This document shows positions 7,730 through 16,132 of a stretch of 23,850 nucleotides of DNA, piece after piece. The notes under the pieces are model-generated. The model saw only the letters and a program-made list of their open reading frames with translations, was not told the DNA's origin and ran no database searches. Each line of letters opens with the position of its first letter. Position 1 is the first letter of the stretch. The translations under genes and the position numbers were made by a program. The stretch comes from Verrucomicrobia bacterium SCGC AAA164-M04 (GTDB lineage: Bacteria > Verrucomicrobiota > Verrucomicrobiae > Verrucomicrobiales > Akkermansiaceae). Location: assembly GCA_000383735.1 (NCBI GenBank), contig KB912134.1:1-23850 (forward strand), in the 5' to 3' direction.

Positions 7730-9466
7730 ATGAATATGATCACACTTTCAAAGAACTTTAATCATCGGGAACTAACGTTTCTCAAGCTGCAGTTTGGATC
7801 AGTTTTTTTATACTTCTTATTGGCTATATGCTCGATCAATCAAAGTAACGCTGCTGATCCTGCTGAGGCAAAGACGGTTGGTAGAGTGATTGGGCAACGT
7901 GCTGATTTATCCTTATTCCTCAAAGTGCTGGAAAAGACCGAGCTGGGTTCAGCGTTTTCAGAGAGGACAGATTTCAACAATACGATATTCGTGCCAAACA
8001 ATAAGGCCTTTGAAAGTTTACCTGCTGGAGCAATAGAAACCCTTCTTGACCCTAGGAACGATGATAGGCTCGAGGAGGTTTTTAACTACCATGCGATAAG
8101 TCGTGCGGAACCGGCTTTTGAATTGGAAAAATATAGGACTCTTCAAACGAAGAGTGGCCAATGGATCTCAATAGATTACTCGAAAGGTATCATTGGTGAT
8201 GCGAAGTTTACGGGGGAGGTGATTCCGTGTTCAAATGGTGTCATTTACGTGATTGATAAGGTGCTGACTCCGACCACCGATGACCTGTTTCAAGTTCTTC
8301 AGAAAGATGGTCGCTTCACCCTCTTCACGAAAGCGATCACTGCGAGTCGACAAGGTAAGTTGTATCAAAATGTTCATGATAATTATACGGTTTTCGCTCC
8401 AACCGACGCTGCGTTTGAAAAACTTCCTTCAGCGGTTGTGTCATCCCTCTTCCTCCCAGAAAATGATGAGCGGCTTGAAGATATTATCAAACACCACATC
8501 ACTGCTGCCGTTTTTAGTGCGAGTCCATCCTATGGTGCATCACGGCTAGGGGTAGCTGACGTAACTCCACTGAGTGCCTTTGGTCAGCAGCTTAATTATA
8601 GCGGGAAAGGTGTTTCGTTAACGGTTGATGGGGTTCGTATTTCTGAGACTGATATCCCGACGGCAAATGGTCTTATTCATGTTGTGGATTCTGTCATATT
8701 GCCCGCGAAATCCAGCAGTTTAGAGATTCTTGAGAAGGACCCGCGCATGACCAATCTTGTCAAGCTCCTTGAGGCGTGTGGTCTTAACTTGGCGCTAGCT
8801 GATTCTTCAAAGTATACCATTTTCGCTCCGGTGAATGAGGCGTGGGACTCAGAGCCGTATAAGTCTTTGCTCGCGAATCCTTCAGAGAGTAATCGGGAGG
8901 CAATTTTTGCAGTTCTCGCTCGGCATGTAATTACTGGGAAACATGTGAGTGAAAATCCGGTCCCTTATGAGAAACTGCGGACGATTCATGGTGCACCGAT
9001 TTACCTTACCGTGGTCGGGGGAAAGACGAGTATTCAAAATGTTGAGATTATTGAGGCCGACTTGGAGGCATTTAACGGGCTCGTCAATGTAATAGGAAAG
9101 GTAATCTCAGACCGCATGGAACTTCCAGAAAGTGACCTTACCAGAATCGATGCGATTCGCTTTACTCAACGGGCTCTCATGGATGGGGCAAAACTTTATG
9201 ATCAGCAGAAGTATCAGGAATCTTTTGAACTCTTTGCACGAAGGGGTTACGAGCTGGTTGATAAATACGGTTCGAGGGGATACTTCAAAACCCAACTACT
9301 TTCGGCTGTGGCTCTTTCTCGTGACCCTGTGCGTGAATTTGCCGATAACGCTTGGGATTCTCGAAATGCTTTCCGAGCCGTTCTCAGGGAGATTGAACTC
9401 ACAGAGGACACGCTAGGGGATCTGCTTGAAGTTAATGGGGACCCAACTTCAAAGATTGGGAGGTAG
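7730..9466 (+). CDS. Secreted triple fasciclin (FAS1) domain protein
   Basis: This 578-residue protein has a signal peptide whose hydrophobic core lies at about residues 23-35 and ends near SNAADP (42). Three FAS1 domains follow, at about 48-180, 183-325 and 327-462. Each shows the H1 box (NTIFVPNNKAFESLP, NYTVFAPTDAAFEKLP, KYTIFAPVNEAWDS), a central YH/HH box (FNYHA, IKHHI, LARHV) and the H2-like end (GVIYVIDKVL, GLIHVVDSVI, GLVNVIGKVI). The C-terminal 115 residues are helical and charged, with a TPR-like stretch (GAKLYDQQKYQESFELFARR). FAS1 proteins act in cell adhesion and matrix interaction; repeated FAS1 with a helical tail is unusual enough to note. It is transcribed on its own and followed by a good terminator. 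ATG 7736 is an alternative start that makes little difference. Confidence 0.93.
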   Translation: MNMITLSKNFNHRELTFLKLQFGSVFLYFLLAICSINQSNAADPAEAKTVGRVIGQRADLSLFLKVLEKTELGSAFSERTDFNNTIFVPNNKAFESLPAGAIETLLDPRNDDRLEEVFNYHAISRAEPAFELEKYRTLQTKSGQWISIDYSKGIIGDAKFTGEVIPCSNGVIYVIDKVLTPTTDDLFQVLQKDGRFTLFTKAITASRQGKLYQNVHDNYTVFAPTDAAFEKLPSAVVSSLFLPENDERLEDIIKHHITAAVFSASPSYGASRLGVADVTPLSAFGQQLNYSGKGVSLTVDGVRISETDIPTANGLIHVVDSVILPAKSSSLEILEKDPRMTNLVKLLEACGLNLALADSSKYTIFAPVNEAWDSEPYKSLLANPSESNREAIFAVLARHVITGKHVSENPVPYEKLRTIHGAPIYLTVVGGKTSIQNVEIIEADLEAFNGLVNVIGKVISDRMELPESDLTRIDAIRFTQRALMDGAKLYDQQKYQESFELFARRGYELVDKYGSRGYFKTQLLSAVALSRDPVREFADNAWDSRNAFRAVLREIELTEDTLGDLLEVNGDPTSKIGR

Positions 9467-9523
9467 TCATCGTTCGTCTTGTCGTATAAGCTCTCCTCCC
9501 ATTTGGAGAGCCTCACGTGGTGT

Positions 9524-9553
9524 CTCGGCAATGCTCTTGCCGAGGGTTTTTAT
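9524..9553 (+). terminator. Intrinsic terminator after fasciclin gene
   Basis: CTCGGCAA-TGCTC-TTGCCGAG makes an 8-bp stem with a 5-base loop, followed by GGTTTTTATT. It is 58 bases past the fasciclin stop codon. Confidence 0.85.
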
Positions 9554-9909
9554 TCGGTTCCTTTGGTATTCGGTTGGAAGAGAAATAGTAGGTGCTGCGG
9601 TGACACAAATCAGGCCCCTAGCACGCATAAGAAAGTAAGACCGATTTTCCTTCTGGGTCTTATAATTTCCATTGGAATTTGTAATAGATTAGGGAAGAGA
9701 AGGCTAATAATAATAATATGATGATGTGTGTGTGAAGGCCTGTCCTCTGTAATGGGGGGCGGGCTTTTACCTCCCTCCTTCACCTTAACAATTTGGCTCG
9801 AAACTCCGAGATATCTGAGACTGTTTAAGCGGTGAAAGGGAAATCCAGCAACCTGAAGAAGAAAACCTGATTTGCGCAACAAAACTAGGAGTAGTTACTC
9901 TATTATCTC

Positions 9910-10002
9910 CTGGTGATGAATCACCGGCTTCAGGCAGAGCCAAAAACCTCATTCTTGGGCGAAAGGCTGTCCGATCAGTGGATTTTCTTGAGGGCGAATG
10001 AG
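9910..10002 (+). promoter_or_regulatory. Possible structured leader before TonB receptor
   Basis: A hairpin CTGGTGA-TGAA-TCACCGG (9910-9927) is followed by a longer-range pairing of CTCATTC (9948-9954) with GAATGAG (9996-10002). That pairing encloses GGGCGAAAGGCTGTCC-like sequence. It lies 90 bases upstream of the receptor ATG. It does not match the riboswitch consensus sequences I tried to recall (cobalamin, c-di-GMP-I, SAM-I). The pairing could be chance. Confidence 0.25.
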
Positions 10003-10094
10003 AAAATATTCTCTGAAAGATTGTGTGACGACTCCGTGACATGAGTGTGCTTTGCTCAAGGGTTCATCGCGCTTAGCTGTTCAATAACAGATTC

Positions 10095-12773
10095 ATGTTT
10101 CAACGTTTTCGACATATTCTCCTAGTTTTGATTCTCCCGGTCACGCAGCCATTTCTTCGGGGGGAAGAGTTGAAATCTCGAGAGATCTTGTCCGGAGACA
10201 AAAAAGAGATCATTCTTCCATGGCTTGGGCGAGTTGGATTATTTGATGCGCCTTATCAGTTTGAAAAGACCGATTTGAGCGGTGAGAAGAATGAAGAAGA
10301 TGCTGAGAACCTCGCAGGGAAAGGAAATGTAGATCTGCCTCCGCGCGAAGATTCTAAAAGGGGAGAGCAACAATTATCTAGTTCGGAGGAGGCTCTATCG
10401 TTACGTGTTGGTAATGGCCCCGGCGAGATTTTCGGAACGGTTTCGGATGCTCAGGGAAAAAGTATTGCTAATGTAATTATTACCTTACCTGATTTGGGCG
10501 GTGTGCGCACTCAAACTGCTCCCGATGGATCTTTTCGAATTACTGGTTTGCCATCAGTTGAAGTGAGAGCTGAATTTTTGAAGGAAGCTTACCAGTCAAA
10601 GGTGGAACTTATACGGGTCCGCGAAACCGGAGTGACAAAGTTGAATGTGCCACTTGAACTTAAGCCAGTAGAGCTTGCTGATGGTGAGTATTTACTTGAG
10701 ACAGAAGAGGTTGTGTTAGAGCCCCTTGAGGAAGAGGCTGCGGCCCCCGGAATTACTGTGGCAACCGGTGTCGGCTTGACTGGCGGTGGTCTTTCAAAAG
10801 ATTTTCTTTCAAAAGCAGGTGCTGGTGACGCTGCTGGCGCTGTTGAAAAAATTTCAGGAGCCAATGTGGTTGGGGGCAAATTCGTGGTCGTTCGTGGTTT
10901 GGGCGACCGTTATAATAATACTACTTTGAACGGGGGAATTGTTCCAAGCCCTGAGACCTCTCGAAAAGCGGTGCAACTTGATTTATTTCCCTCAAATGCT
11001 CTCGAGGCAGTTGCGATCAAGAAAACTGCGGCGCCAAGTTTGCCTGCCGACTTCGTTGGGGGACTCGTGCAGCTCCAAACGTTGACTGAAGCGGACGAGG
11101 ATTTTTTTAAGGTTTCAGTGGGAAGTACTTTTGACTCAATTACTCAATCGCATGGCAAGTTTTTTACGGTTCCAGGTCTTGAGTTGAGTTCTGGTTTGAC
11201 AGCAACAAATCAAGCTCCTCTGCCTAGTCTTAGGACTAATGCATCAGGTGCTGAAGCCAAGCGGCAGCGCCAAGCGTTTTTTGATGCCGTTAAGTTTAAT
11301 GCCCGCGAAAGTGGACCAAGGTTAGATCAAAATATTTCGGCTTCTTTCTCGAAAACGTGGGAATTAGATGGAAATAGTGAGCTTAATCTTCTTGGCACAA
11401 TTGGCCGTTCGGGACAGCAGCGTTATCAAAAATTTGAGCAGTCTCGTTTTCAAAATGCGATCGAACTAAAAAGCGGTTTTGGTCCTTCGGATTTAAATCC
11501 AAGGTTTGCTGATTTGGGTAGTTTAAGGCAGTTTGCAGGATTGACAGTTTTTGATGGCTTGATCGGAAATTTTCAGCAGGAATCATACAGGGAAAGTGAA
11601 GAGTTTAGCGCTCTTGTTGCTGGCAGTCTAAATATTGGGGATAATCTAGAACTCAATGGAAGTTACTTCAATTTTCGCTCAGGAAACGCGACCTATACTT
11701 TAATCGATAATGGGGTTACAAATCTCGCGGACTTTGATCTAGAATCAGAGTCAGATGCTTTAGCTCGAGGACAAGTTTATCTTGATAATGATTTTGAGGC
11801 CACGAGTTACCGACAAATCTATGATCTTATTTACCGAGAACTCCAATTCGGTCAGATAGGCGGAAGCTATCGTTTCGATGATTGGCGAGAAGGCGCAAGG
11901 GTCACTTGGAATGCCTATCAAAGCGAGACCGCTGAATCATCACCCCGAACCTATGAATTGCGCGGGTATTTCCTTACTGAGCTAAACAACGAGATCGATC
12001 CAATTTCTGGTATTTCAATTCCCAATCCAGCAAATATCGCAAACCCAAATAGTTCAAATCTTATTCAATTTGAAACTCTTGATGATTCGGCTCAGTTCAA
12101 GTTAGATGGAGTCCTACCCCTAATAAAACCAACCACTGATCGAAAGGTAAATTTGTTTGGCAGATTTGGGAAATATCGTCGTGATCGTGAAAGTGATACC
12201 AATGCTGCTATCATTGCGAGCGGGGGCTCTTTGACTAGTGTTGCCGGAGGAATATCTGCGACCGAACGATTGTTGAACGATGAAGAGGTTGGAACCGCTA
12301 ATTCCATTCAATCAGTGTCTGGTTTTGTTCCTGGTTCGTCGGCTCTGGGGGTCACCCCTACTTATTTTGGATCGAATCTGATTGATTCGCTCTATACTGG
12401 TCTTGACTTGGAATACGAAAGTTGGTTTGCCTTAGGAGGCCTAAGGTTTGAAGAGGAAACACGGGCCTTTAAAATTCCAGGTGGGCGGCGCGGGATTTCT
12501 CAAACAACAATCTCTGATGATATTTACCCTTCGTTTCAGCTCGGCCGCTTTTTCGGTACCGATCGCGAGATAGAGGCAAAGGTCAACTACTCCGATACGG
12601 TTGTTCGACCTAGCTTCTATGAGTTTATTCCTGCTCGGATTTTAGATTTAACTAATCAACGCGTCTTCGTAGGAAACAGAGACCTTCGTGAGACAAAAGC
12701 GCAAAAAGGTTTAGTTTCTAGTCTTGAAAGAGTTACGATTCTGACACTTACGCTATTTCTTTTATGGAGTTAA
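10095..12773 (+). CDS. TonB-dependent receptor, C-terminus truncated
   Basis: The 892-residue product has a signal peptide (about 1-23) and an acidic linker. A carboxypeptidase-regulatory-like beta domain spans about 110-200 (GEIFGTVSDAQGKSI, TAPDGSFRITGLP). A TonB plug spans about 220-330 (GAGDAAGAVEKISGANVVGG, FVVVRGLGDRYNNTTLNG, FPSNALEAVAIKKTAAPSLP, ADFVGGLVQL). A long barrel begins near 335 with repeated aromatic-ended strands. The family ends with a barrel closing in a C-terminal aromatic. Here the barrel reads VFVGNRDLRETKAQ near residue 868, exactly where family members enter the last strands, then turns into unrelated hydrophobic sequence and stops (VSSLERVTILTLTLFLLWS). Roughly 150-250 residues appear missing, by deletion or frameshift. 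It would normally import a TonB-dependent substrate across the outer membrane; a functional product is doubtful. Confidence 0.85.
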   Translation: MFQRFRHILLVLILPVTQPFLRGEELKSREILSGDKKEIILPWLGRVGLFDAPYQFEKTDLSGEKNEEDAENLAGKGNVDLPPREDSKRGEQQLSSSEEALSLRVGNGPGEIFGTVSDAQGKSIANVIITLPDLGGVRTQTAPDGSFRITGLPSVEVRAEFLKEAYQSKVELIRVRETGVTKLNVPLELKPVELADGEYLLETEEVVLEPLEEEAAAPGITVATGVGLTGGGLSKDFLSKAGAGDAAGAVEKISGANVVGGKFVVVRGLGDRYNNTTLNGGIVPSPETSRKAVQLDLFPSNALEAVAIKKTAAPSLPADFVGGLVQLQTLTEADEDFFKVSVGSTFDSITQSHGKFFTVPGLELSSGLTATNQAPLPSLRTNASGAEAKRQRQAFFDAVKFNARESGPRLDQNISASFSKTWELDGNSELNLLGTIGRSGQQRYQKFEQSRFQNAIELKSGFGPSDLNPRFADLGSLRQFAGLTVFDGLIGNFQQESYRESEEFSALVAGSLNIGDNLELNGSYFNFRSGNATYTLIDNGVTNLADFDLESESDALARGQVYLDNDFEATSYRQIYDLIYRELQFGQIGGSYRFDDWREGARVTWNAYQSETAESSPRTYELRGYFLTELNNEIDPISGISIPNPANIANPNSSNLIQFETLDDSAQFKLDGVLPLIKPTTDRKVNLFGRFGKYRRDRESDTNAAIIASGGSLTSVAGGISATERLLNDEEVGTANSIQSVSGFVPGSSALGVTPTYFGSNLIDSLYTGLDLEYESWFALGGLRFEEETRAFKIPGGRRGISQTTISDDIYPSFQLGRFFGTDREIEAKVNYSDTVVRPSFYEFIPARILDLTNQRVFVGNRDLRETKAQKGLVSSLERVTILTLTLFLLWS

Positions 12774-12800
12774 GATTACTTTGGAGTATGAAAACAATTC

Positions 12801-14786
12801 ATGGGCATGAGACATATTCCAAAAATTAGAACTAATGCTTCTTTTATCGAGACTTCAGCGCGAAGACTTTCCATTTTGATTGTTAATTCGGTCTTCAGTT
12901 TTGCAGCTGCTCTGTCGGCTCAGGAATCCGATGATCAGATCTCGGGGATTTGCGCAAAGGAGCAATTTTCTGTAACTCCGGGTTTGCGGGGCGCCTTTTT
13001 TAGCCACGCGAAAGAACAGGCTCTAGAGAGATTGGAGGTTGCTGGTAAATCGCTACCCGCTGAATTTTTAAGGTGGGTTGATTCTGATCCCGATATCGCT
13101 ACCGGTGTTTATGCGGCGCACCACAAACCTGAAAACGTTCTTCTCTGGCTTTACTCTTTGCAGCTAGATCTCGGGAAAGATAAGTTCGAGCAGTATCGGC
13201 AGTTGGCTCTCGCTGCCGCCTTGGTGAGTGCCAAGGAAGGACTTGCTCCCAACATTAGGGCGCGGGAAGCAATGGAGTTGCAAATACCCGATGATCCACG
13301 TGTGCGAGTCGACACAAGGAATCCGGAGCGTGAGTTGGATTTCAATGATCACATCATCAACTTTCTCGATGAAAATATTATTGAAGAAGAGGTCATCATT
13401 GATGCGAAGACCGGAAAGCTAAAATACGACAAGCGAGGAATCGCGCTTCCGGCTCCAAAGCCGGAGAAAGGCAAACCGGCATCAAAGACAAAGAAGATTA
13501 AACGCAAAGCTTATGCTGCCGATGTGATGGCGAGCAAGGAGCTTCAGGAGAAGTTTAATGTCTACATGAAATTGAAGGGACACGAGATCAAGATTGACTG
13601 TGGCGATCGCGTTATCCACTGGCATAGCCGGGACGCTGTGCGTGGTGAGGTCTACAAGAATATCGATGCCGCCTATAAGATGTTCCGCGCGGCCTATGAG
13701 GCAAAAGGGTTGCTACCAAAGAAACGTGACGCCTTTGCGACTCCAGCTGAGCGCTGCCTTTACGCAATTCGTAACTTTGAACACACTTTTCCTGCTAATC
13801 TGCAAAAGGAGCGCAATTGGCCACCATTTCCTCTCACGGCGCCGTGGCCGCTGCTCACGATGCTAGCCGCTGATCAACAGCCGTTGCGCGAGCGCGAAGA
13901 ACGTTGGATCGCGTTCCGCGATCGGGGCGAGTTTCACCGTTACGGCGAGTATATCCACGGCATCGCGCAGCAGTTCTCGATGCAGTCAGCGCGCCGGCTG
14001 AAACCCTACCCGTTCACCTACGCCACGATCCAGATGATGCTCAAGGATGGAGGGGTTTGTGGAACGATGGGCTCTATTTCCGCCCGAGGACATAATATTC
14101 TAGGCGTTCCCTCTTGTCAGGCAACTCAGCCCGGGCACTGTGCGGTGGTTTTCTTCCGTCACGGACCGGAGACCGGGATCTTTCGTTGTGAGGGAGGTCA
14201 GTATGCGACAGGTGGTGATGAGAAAACTGGACCGTTCACTCCCTGGCCGTTCGAGCGCGAGTTCAGGCGGAGCAAACGGACAAGCGGACATGAGATCGAG
14301 TTTCGTGGAATTAAAAAAATGGTCTACCACCAAAGCCTTGCTTGGGGTGTGAATTACGGTCTACCCGCGTTTCACGATGGAACGATCGCTCATGCTCTTT
14401 ACCAGTTGCTTCCCGAGGAGCAGCGAAAGAGCGATGGCTGGAAACTGCTCTCCAATGCCATTGCTCAGAATCCCTATCACCTTTTGGTGATCGATGCTTT
14501 GATTGCATCAACCGAAACCTCGCAGGGCCAAGTTGAAGTTTGGAATAATTTCCGTAAGGCTCTGAATCAGGCTGAGGGAAAGCCGGGCTGCCCAACCAAG
14601 GGCTTATATGTCACGACGGTGAGGGATAAAGTCTTCGACCGCCTTGCCAGTCTTCCTACGCCTCTGAATTCCAAAGAAGTCGAGCGGGTCCTTGGGTTCT
14701 TGAAGGCCGAAAAGTGCAATCGAGATGACCTTCTCAAGCGCTACCGGCGTGCCTTGAATAAGGAGCGTAAGAGCACTCCCCAATAG
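12801..14786 (+). CDS. Secreted transglutaminase-like cysteine protein
   Basis: This 661-residue protein has a signal peptide (about 1-40, ending FSFAAALSAQES). The N-terminal half is helical, with a lysine-rich stretch around residues 210-235 (PKPEKGKPASKTKKIKRKAY). The core near 415-460 reads KDGGVCGTMGSISARGHN then QPGHCAVVFFRHG. Cys420 followed by His446 in these settings resembles the Cys-His pair of transglutaminase-like enzymes. The C-terminal third (NPYHLLVIDALIASTETSQG and on) is TPR-like and helical. Proteins of this build are mostly hypothetical exported proteins in Planctomycetota/Verrucomicrobiota. The reaction is unknown; amide-bond cleavage or cross-linking is an inference. It starts 27 bases after the receptor stop. 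A second ATG at 12807 is equally possible. GC content rises around 13830-14050. Confidence 0.55.
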   Translation: MGMRHIPKIRTNASFIETSARRLSILIVNSVFSFAAALSAQESDDQISGICAKEQFSVTPGLRGAFFSHAKEQALERLEVAGKSLPAEFLRWVDSDPDIATGVYAAHHKPENVLLWLYSLQLDLGKDKFEQYRQLALAAALVSAKEGLAPNIRAREAMELQIPDDPRVRVDTRNPERELDFNDHIINFLDENIIEEEVIIDAKTGKLKYDKRGIALPAPKPEKGKPASKTKKIKRKAYAADVMASKELQEKFNVYMKLKGHEIKIDCGDRVIHWHSRDAVRGEVYKNIDAAYKMFRAAYEAKGLLPKKRDAFATPAERCLYAIRNFEHTFPANLQKERNWPPFPLTAPWPLLTMLAADQQPLREREERWIAFRDRGEFHRYGEYIHGIAQQFSMQSARRLKPYPFTYATIQMMLKDGGVCGTMGSISARGHNILGVPSCQATQPGHCAVVFFRHGPETGIFRCEGGQYATGGDEKTGPFTPWPFEREFRRSKRTSGHEIEFRGIKKMVYHQSLAWGVNYGLPAFHDGTIAHALYQLLPEEQRKSDGWKLLSNAIAQNPYHLLVIDALIASTETSQGQVEVWNNFRKALNQAEGKPGCPTKGLYVTTVRDKVFDRLASLPTPLNSKEVERVLGFLKAEKCNRDDLLKRYRRALNKERKSTPQ

Positions 14787-14878
14787 TGATCTGAACCGGA
14801 GAGAAAGATCTCATAAACAATTGAGGGGCAGGTCGTTTACTCTTTGTAACCCACCCTTGATTTTGATACTTTAGATGG

Positions 14879-16033
14879 ATGTCTTTTACTGAAACAACGA
14901 GCTCTGGCTGGTTTGGTCGGATTGGTTCCTCAATTACAGGAGTTCTTTTCGGGCTCGTTCTTTTGGTGGTGTCTCTTGTGATGTTGGTGTGGAATGAACG
15001 TAATGCGGTTCAGGACCTGAAAACCAATAGGGAGATTGCCGAGATAGTGATTAGTGTTTCGGCGGACTCGGTTGATTCGGCGAATGAGGGCAAATTGGTG
15101 CACCTAAATGGTCGGGCCAAGACGGACGATCTTGTTACGAATCAACAATTTGCGATTGAGGAGAACGCGATCCGGCTCAGTTGGAATGCCGAAATTTATC
15201 AGTGGGTTGAGAAAAAAGAATCCAAGAAAAGGAAAAAGCTGGGCGGCGGTGAGGAAACCGTAACGACCTATACTTACAAAAAGGAGTGGGTGAATAAGCC
15301 TATTGATTCCTCTAGATTTAAGGAATCTGGCCACGATAACGGAAGTGGACGGAAGTATGGAAGTGGATCATCCCAGGCTAAGGATGTGACACTAGGCGCT
15401 TTTAAGCTTTCAGATGGTCTCATTTCTCAAATGTCGTGGAAGGCCCCCTACCTTCTTCAAGAATTGCCTGATGATTGGAAAGATGAAGGTCGCTTGAGTG
15501 GGGGAGCTTTTTACTCAGGGATGCCGGGAAGCCCAAAAATTAGAGATGAAAAGGTCTCTTTCTCACTTACTGGCCCTGATGACGTTAGCGTGATGGCGGT
15601 TCAGACGGGTGATAGTTTCTCTACCTACAAGTCAGAAACCGGGAAAACTAAGCTCTTACTTTACCAAGGTCTGCTGTCGGCCGAGGAGGTTGTTCAAGGT
15701 GAGGAAACTAAGGCGAAGCTTCTGCGCTGGGCGCTTCGAGGGGGCGGGATTGTCGTGATGTTTATTGGCTTCCTTCTTTTCCTCAAACCACTTTCGGTTT
15801 TGGCAGATGTCTTACCTTTTCTGGGCAATCTGGTGGGTGGGGTGAGCGCATTGGTCGCCCTCCTCCTCTCGATTGCCATAAGTGCCATGATCATCGCAAT
15901 GAGTTGGATCTTCTTCCGCCCTGTTCTCGGTATTGGGTTGTTCGTCGTGGTTATTGCTTGTCTGTTTTTGATTAAAAGGAAGATGTCGTCTAGGAATCAA
16001 ATTTCAGCCTCGGTGCCTCCACCGTTGAACTAG
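14879..16033 (+). CDS. TMEM43-family membrane protein
   Basis: At 384 residues it has the family layout: an N-terminal helix (FGLVLLVVSLVMLVW, about 24-38), a large soluble middle domain, and a C-terminal group of hydrophobic helices at about 285-368 (GGGIVVMFIGFLLFL, LVALLLSIAISAMIIAMSWI, IGLFVVVIACLFLI). Diagnostic TMEM43/LUMA stretches are WNERNAV near 38, LSWNAEIYQWVEKKES near 100, TYTYKKEWVNKPIDSSRF near 129, and the LLYQG / LLRWALRGGG region before the helices. Bacterial members are inner-membrane proteins of unknown biochemical role. A basic, Ser/Gly-rich insert (KYGSGSSQAKD) sits in the middle. It appears to be transcribed alone. The start ATG at 14879 is the only one before the first helix. 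Confidence 0.88.
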   Translation: MSFTETTSSGWFGRIGSSITGVLFGLVLLVVSLVMLVWNERNAVQDLKTNREIAEIVISVSADSVDSANEGKLVHLNGRAKTDDLVTNQQFAIEENAIRLSWNAEIYQWVEKKESKKRKKLGGGEETVTTYTYKKEWVNKPIDSSRFKESGHDNGSGRKYGSGSSQAKDVTLGAFKLSDGLISQMSWKAPYLLQELPDDWKDEGRLSGGAFYSGMPGSPKIRDEKVSFSLTGPDDVSVMAVQTGDSFSTYKSETGKTKLLLYQGLLSAEEVVQGEETKAKLLRWALRGGGIVVMFIGFLLFLKPLSVLADVLPFLGNLVGGVSALVALLLSIAISAMIIAMSWIFFRPVLGIGLFVVVIACLFLIKRKMSSRNQISASVPPPLN

Positions 16034-16132
16034 GGAAGTCTTCACTCTTGCCACTGGGTGCTGAGCGCGGCATCTTATCGGTGCTCCGGTCGGTTCAGTT
16101 GATCCGCCGGTTGATCCGATTTGATACGAACG

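Larger units (their letters stand above)
9467..10094. other. 628-base intergenic region, terminator plus structured leader
   Basis: It holds the fasciclin terminator (9524-9553), a preceding hairpin (9491-9510, ctctcc/ggagag), a low-complexity stretch (9705-9734, repeated AAT then TGA/TG), and a possible structured leader (9910-10002) before the TonB receptor. The frames crossing it have no family features and are treated as shadows. Confidence 0.5.

Noticed and set aside
9785..10042. Minus-strand 85-codon frame in the receptor leader
   Set aside because: Basic, low-complexity product with no family likeness; the region is better explained as untranslated.
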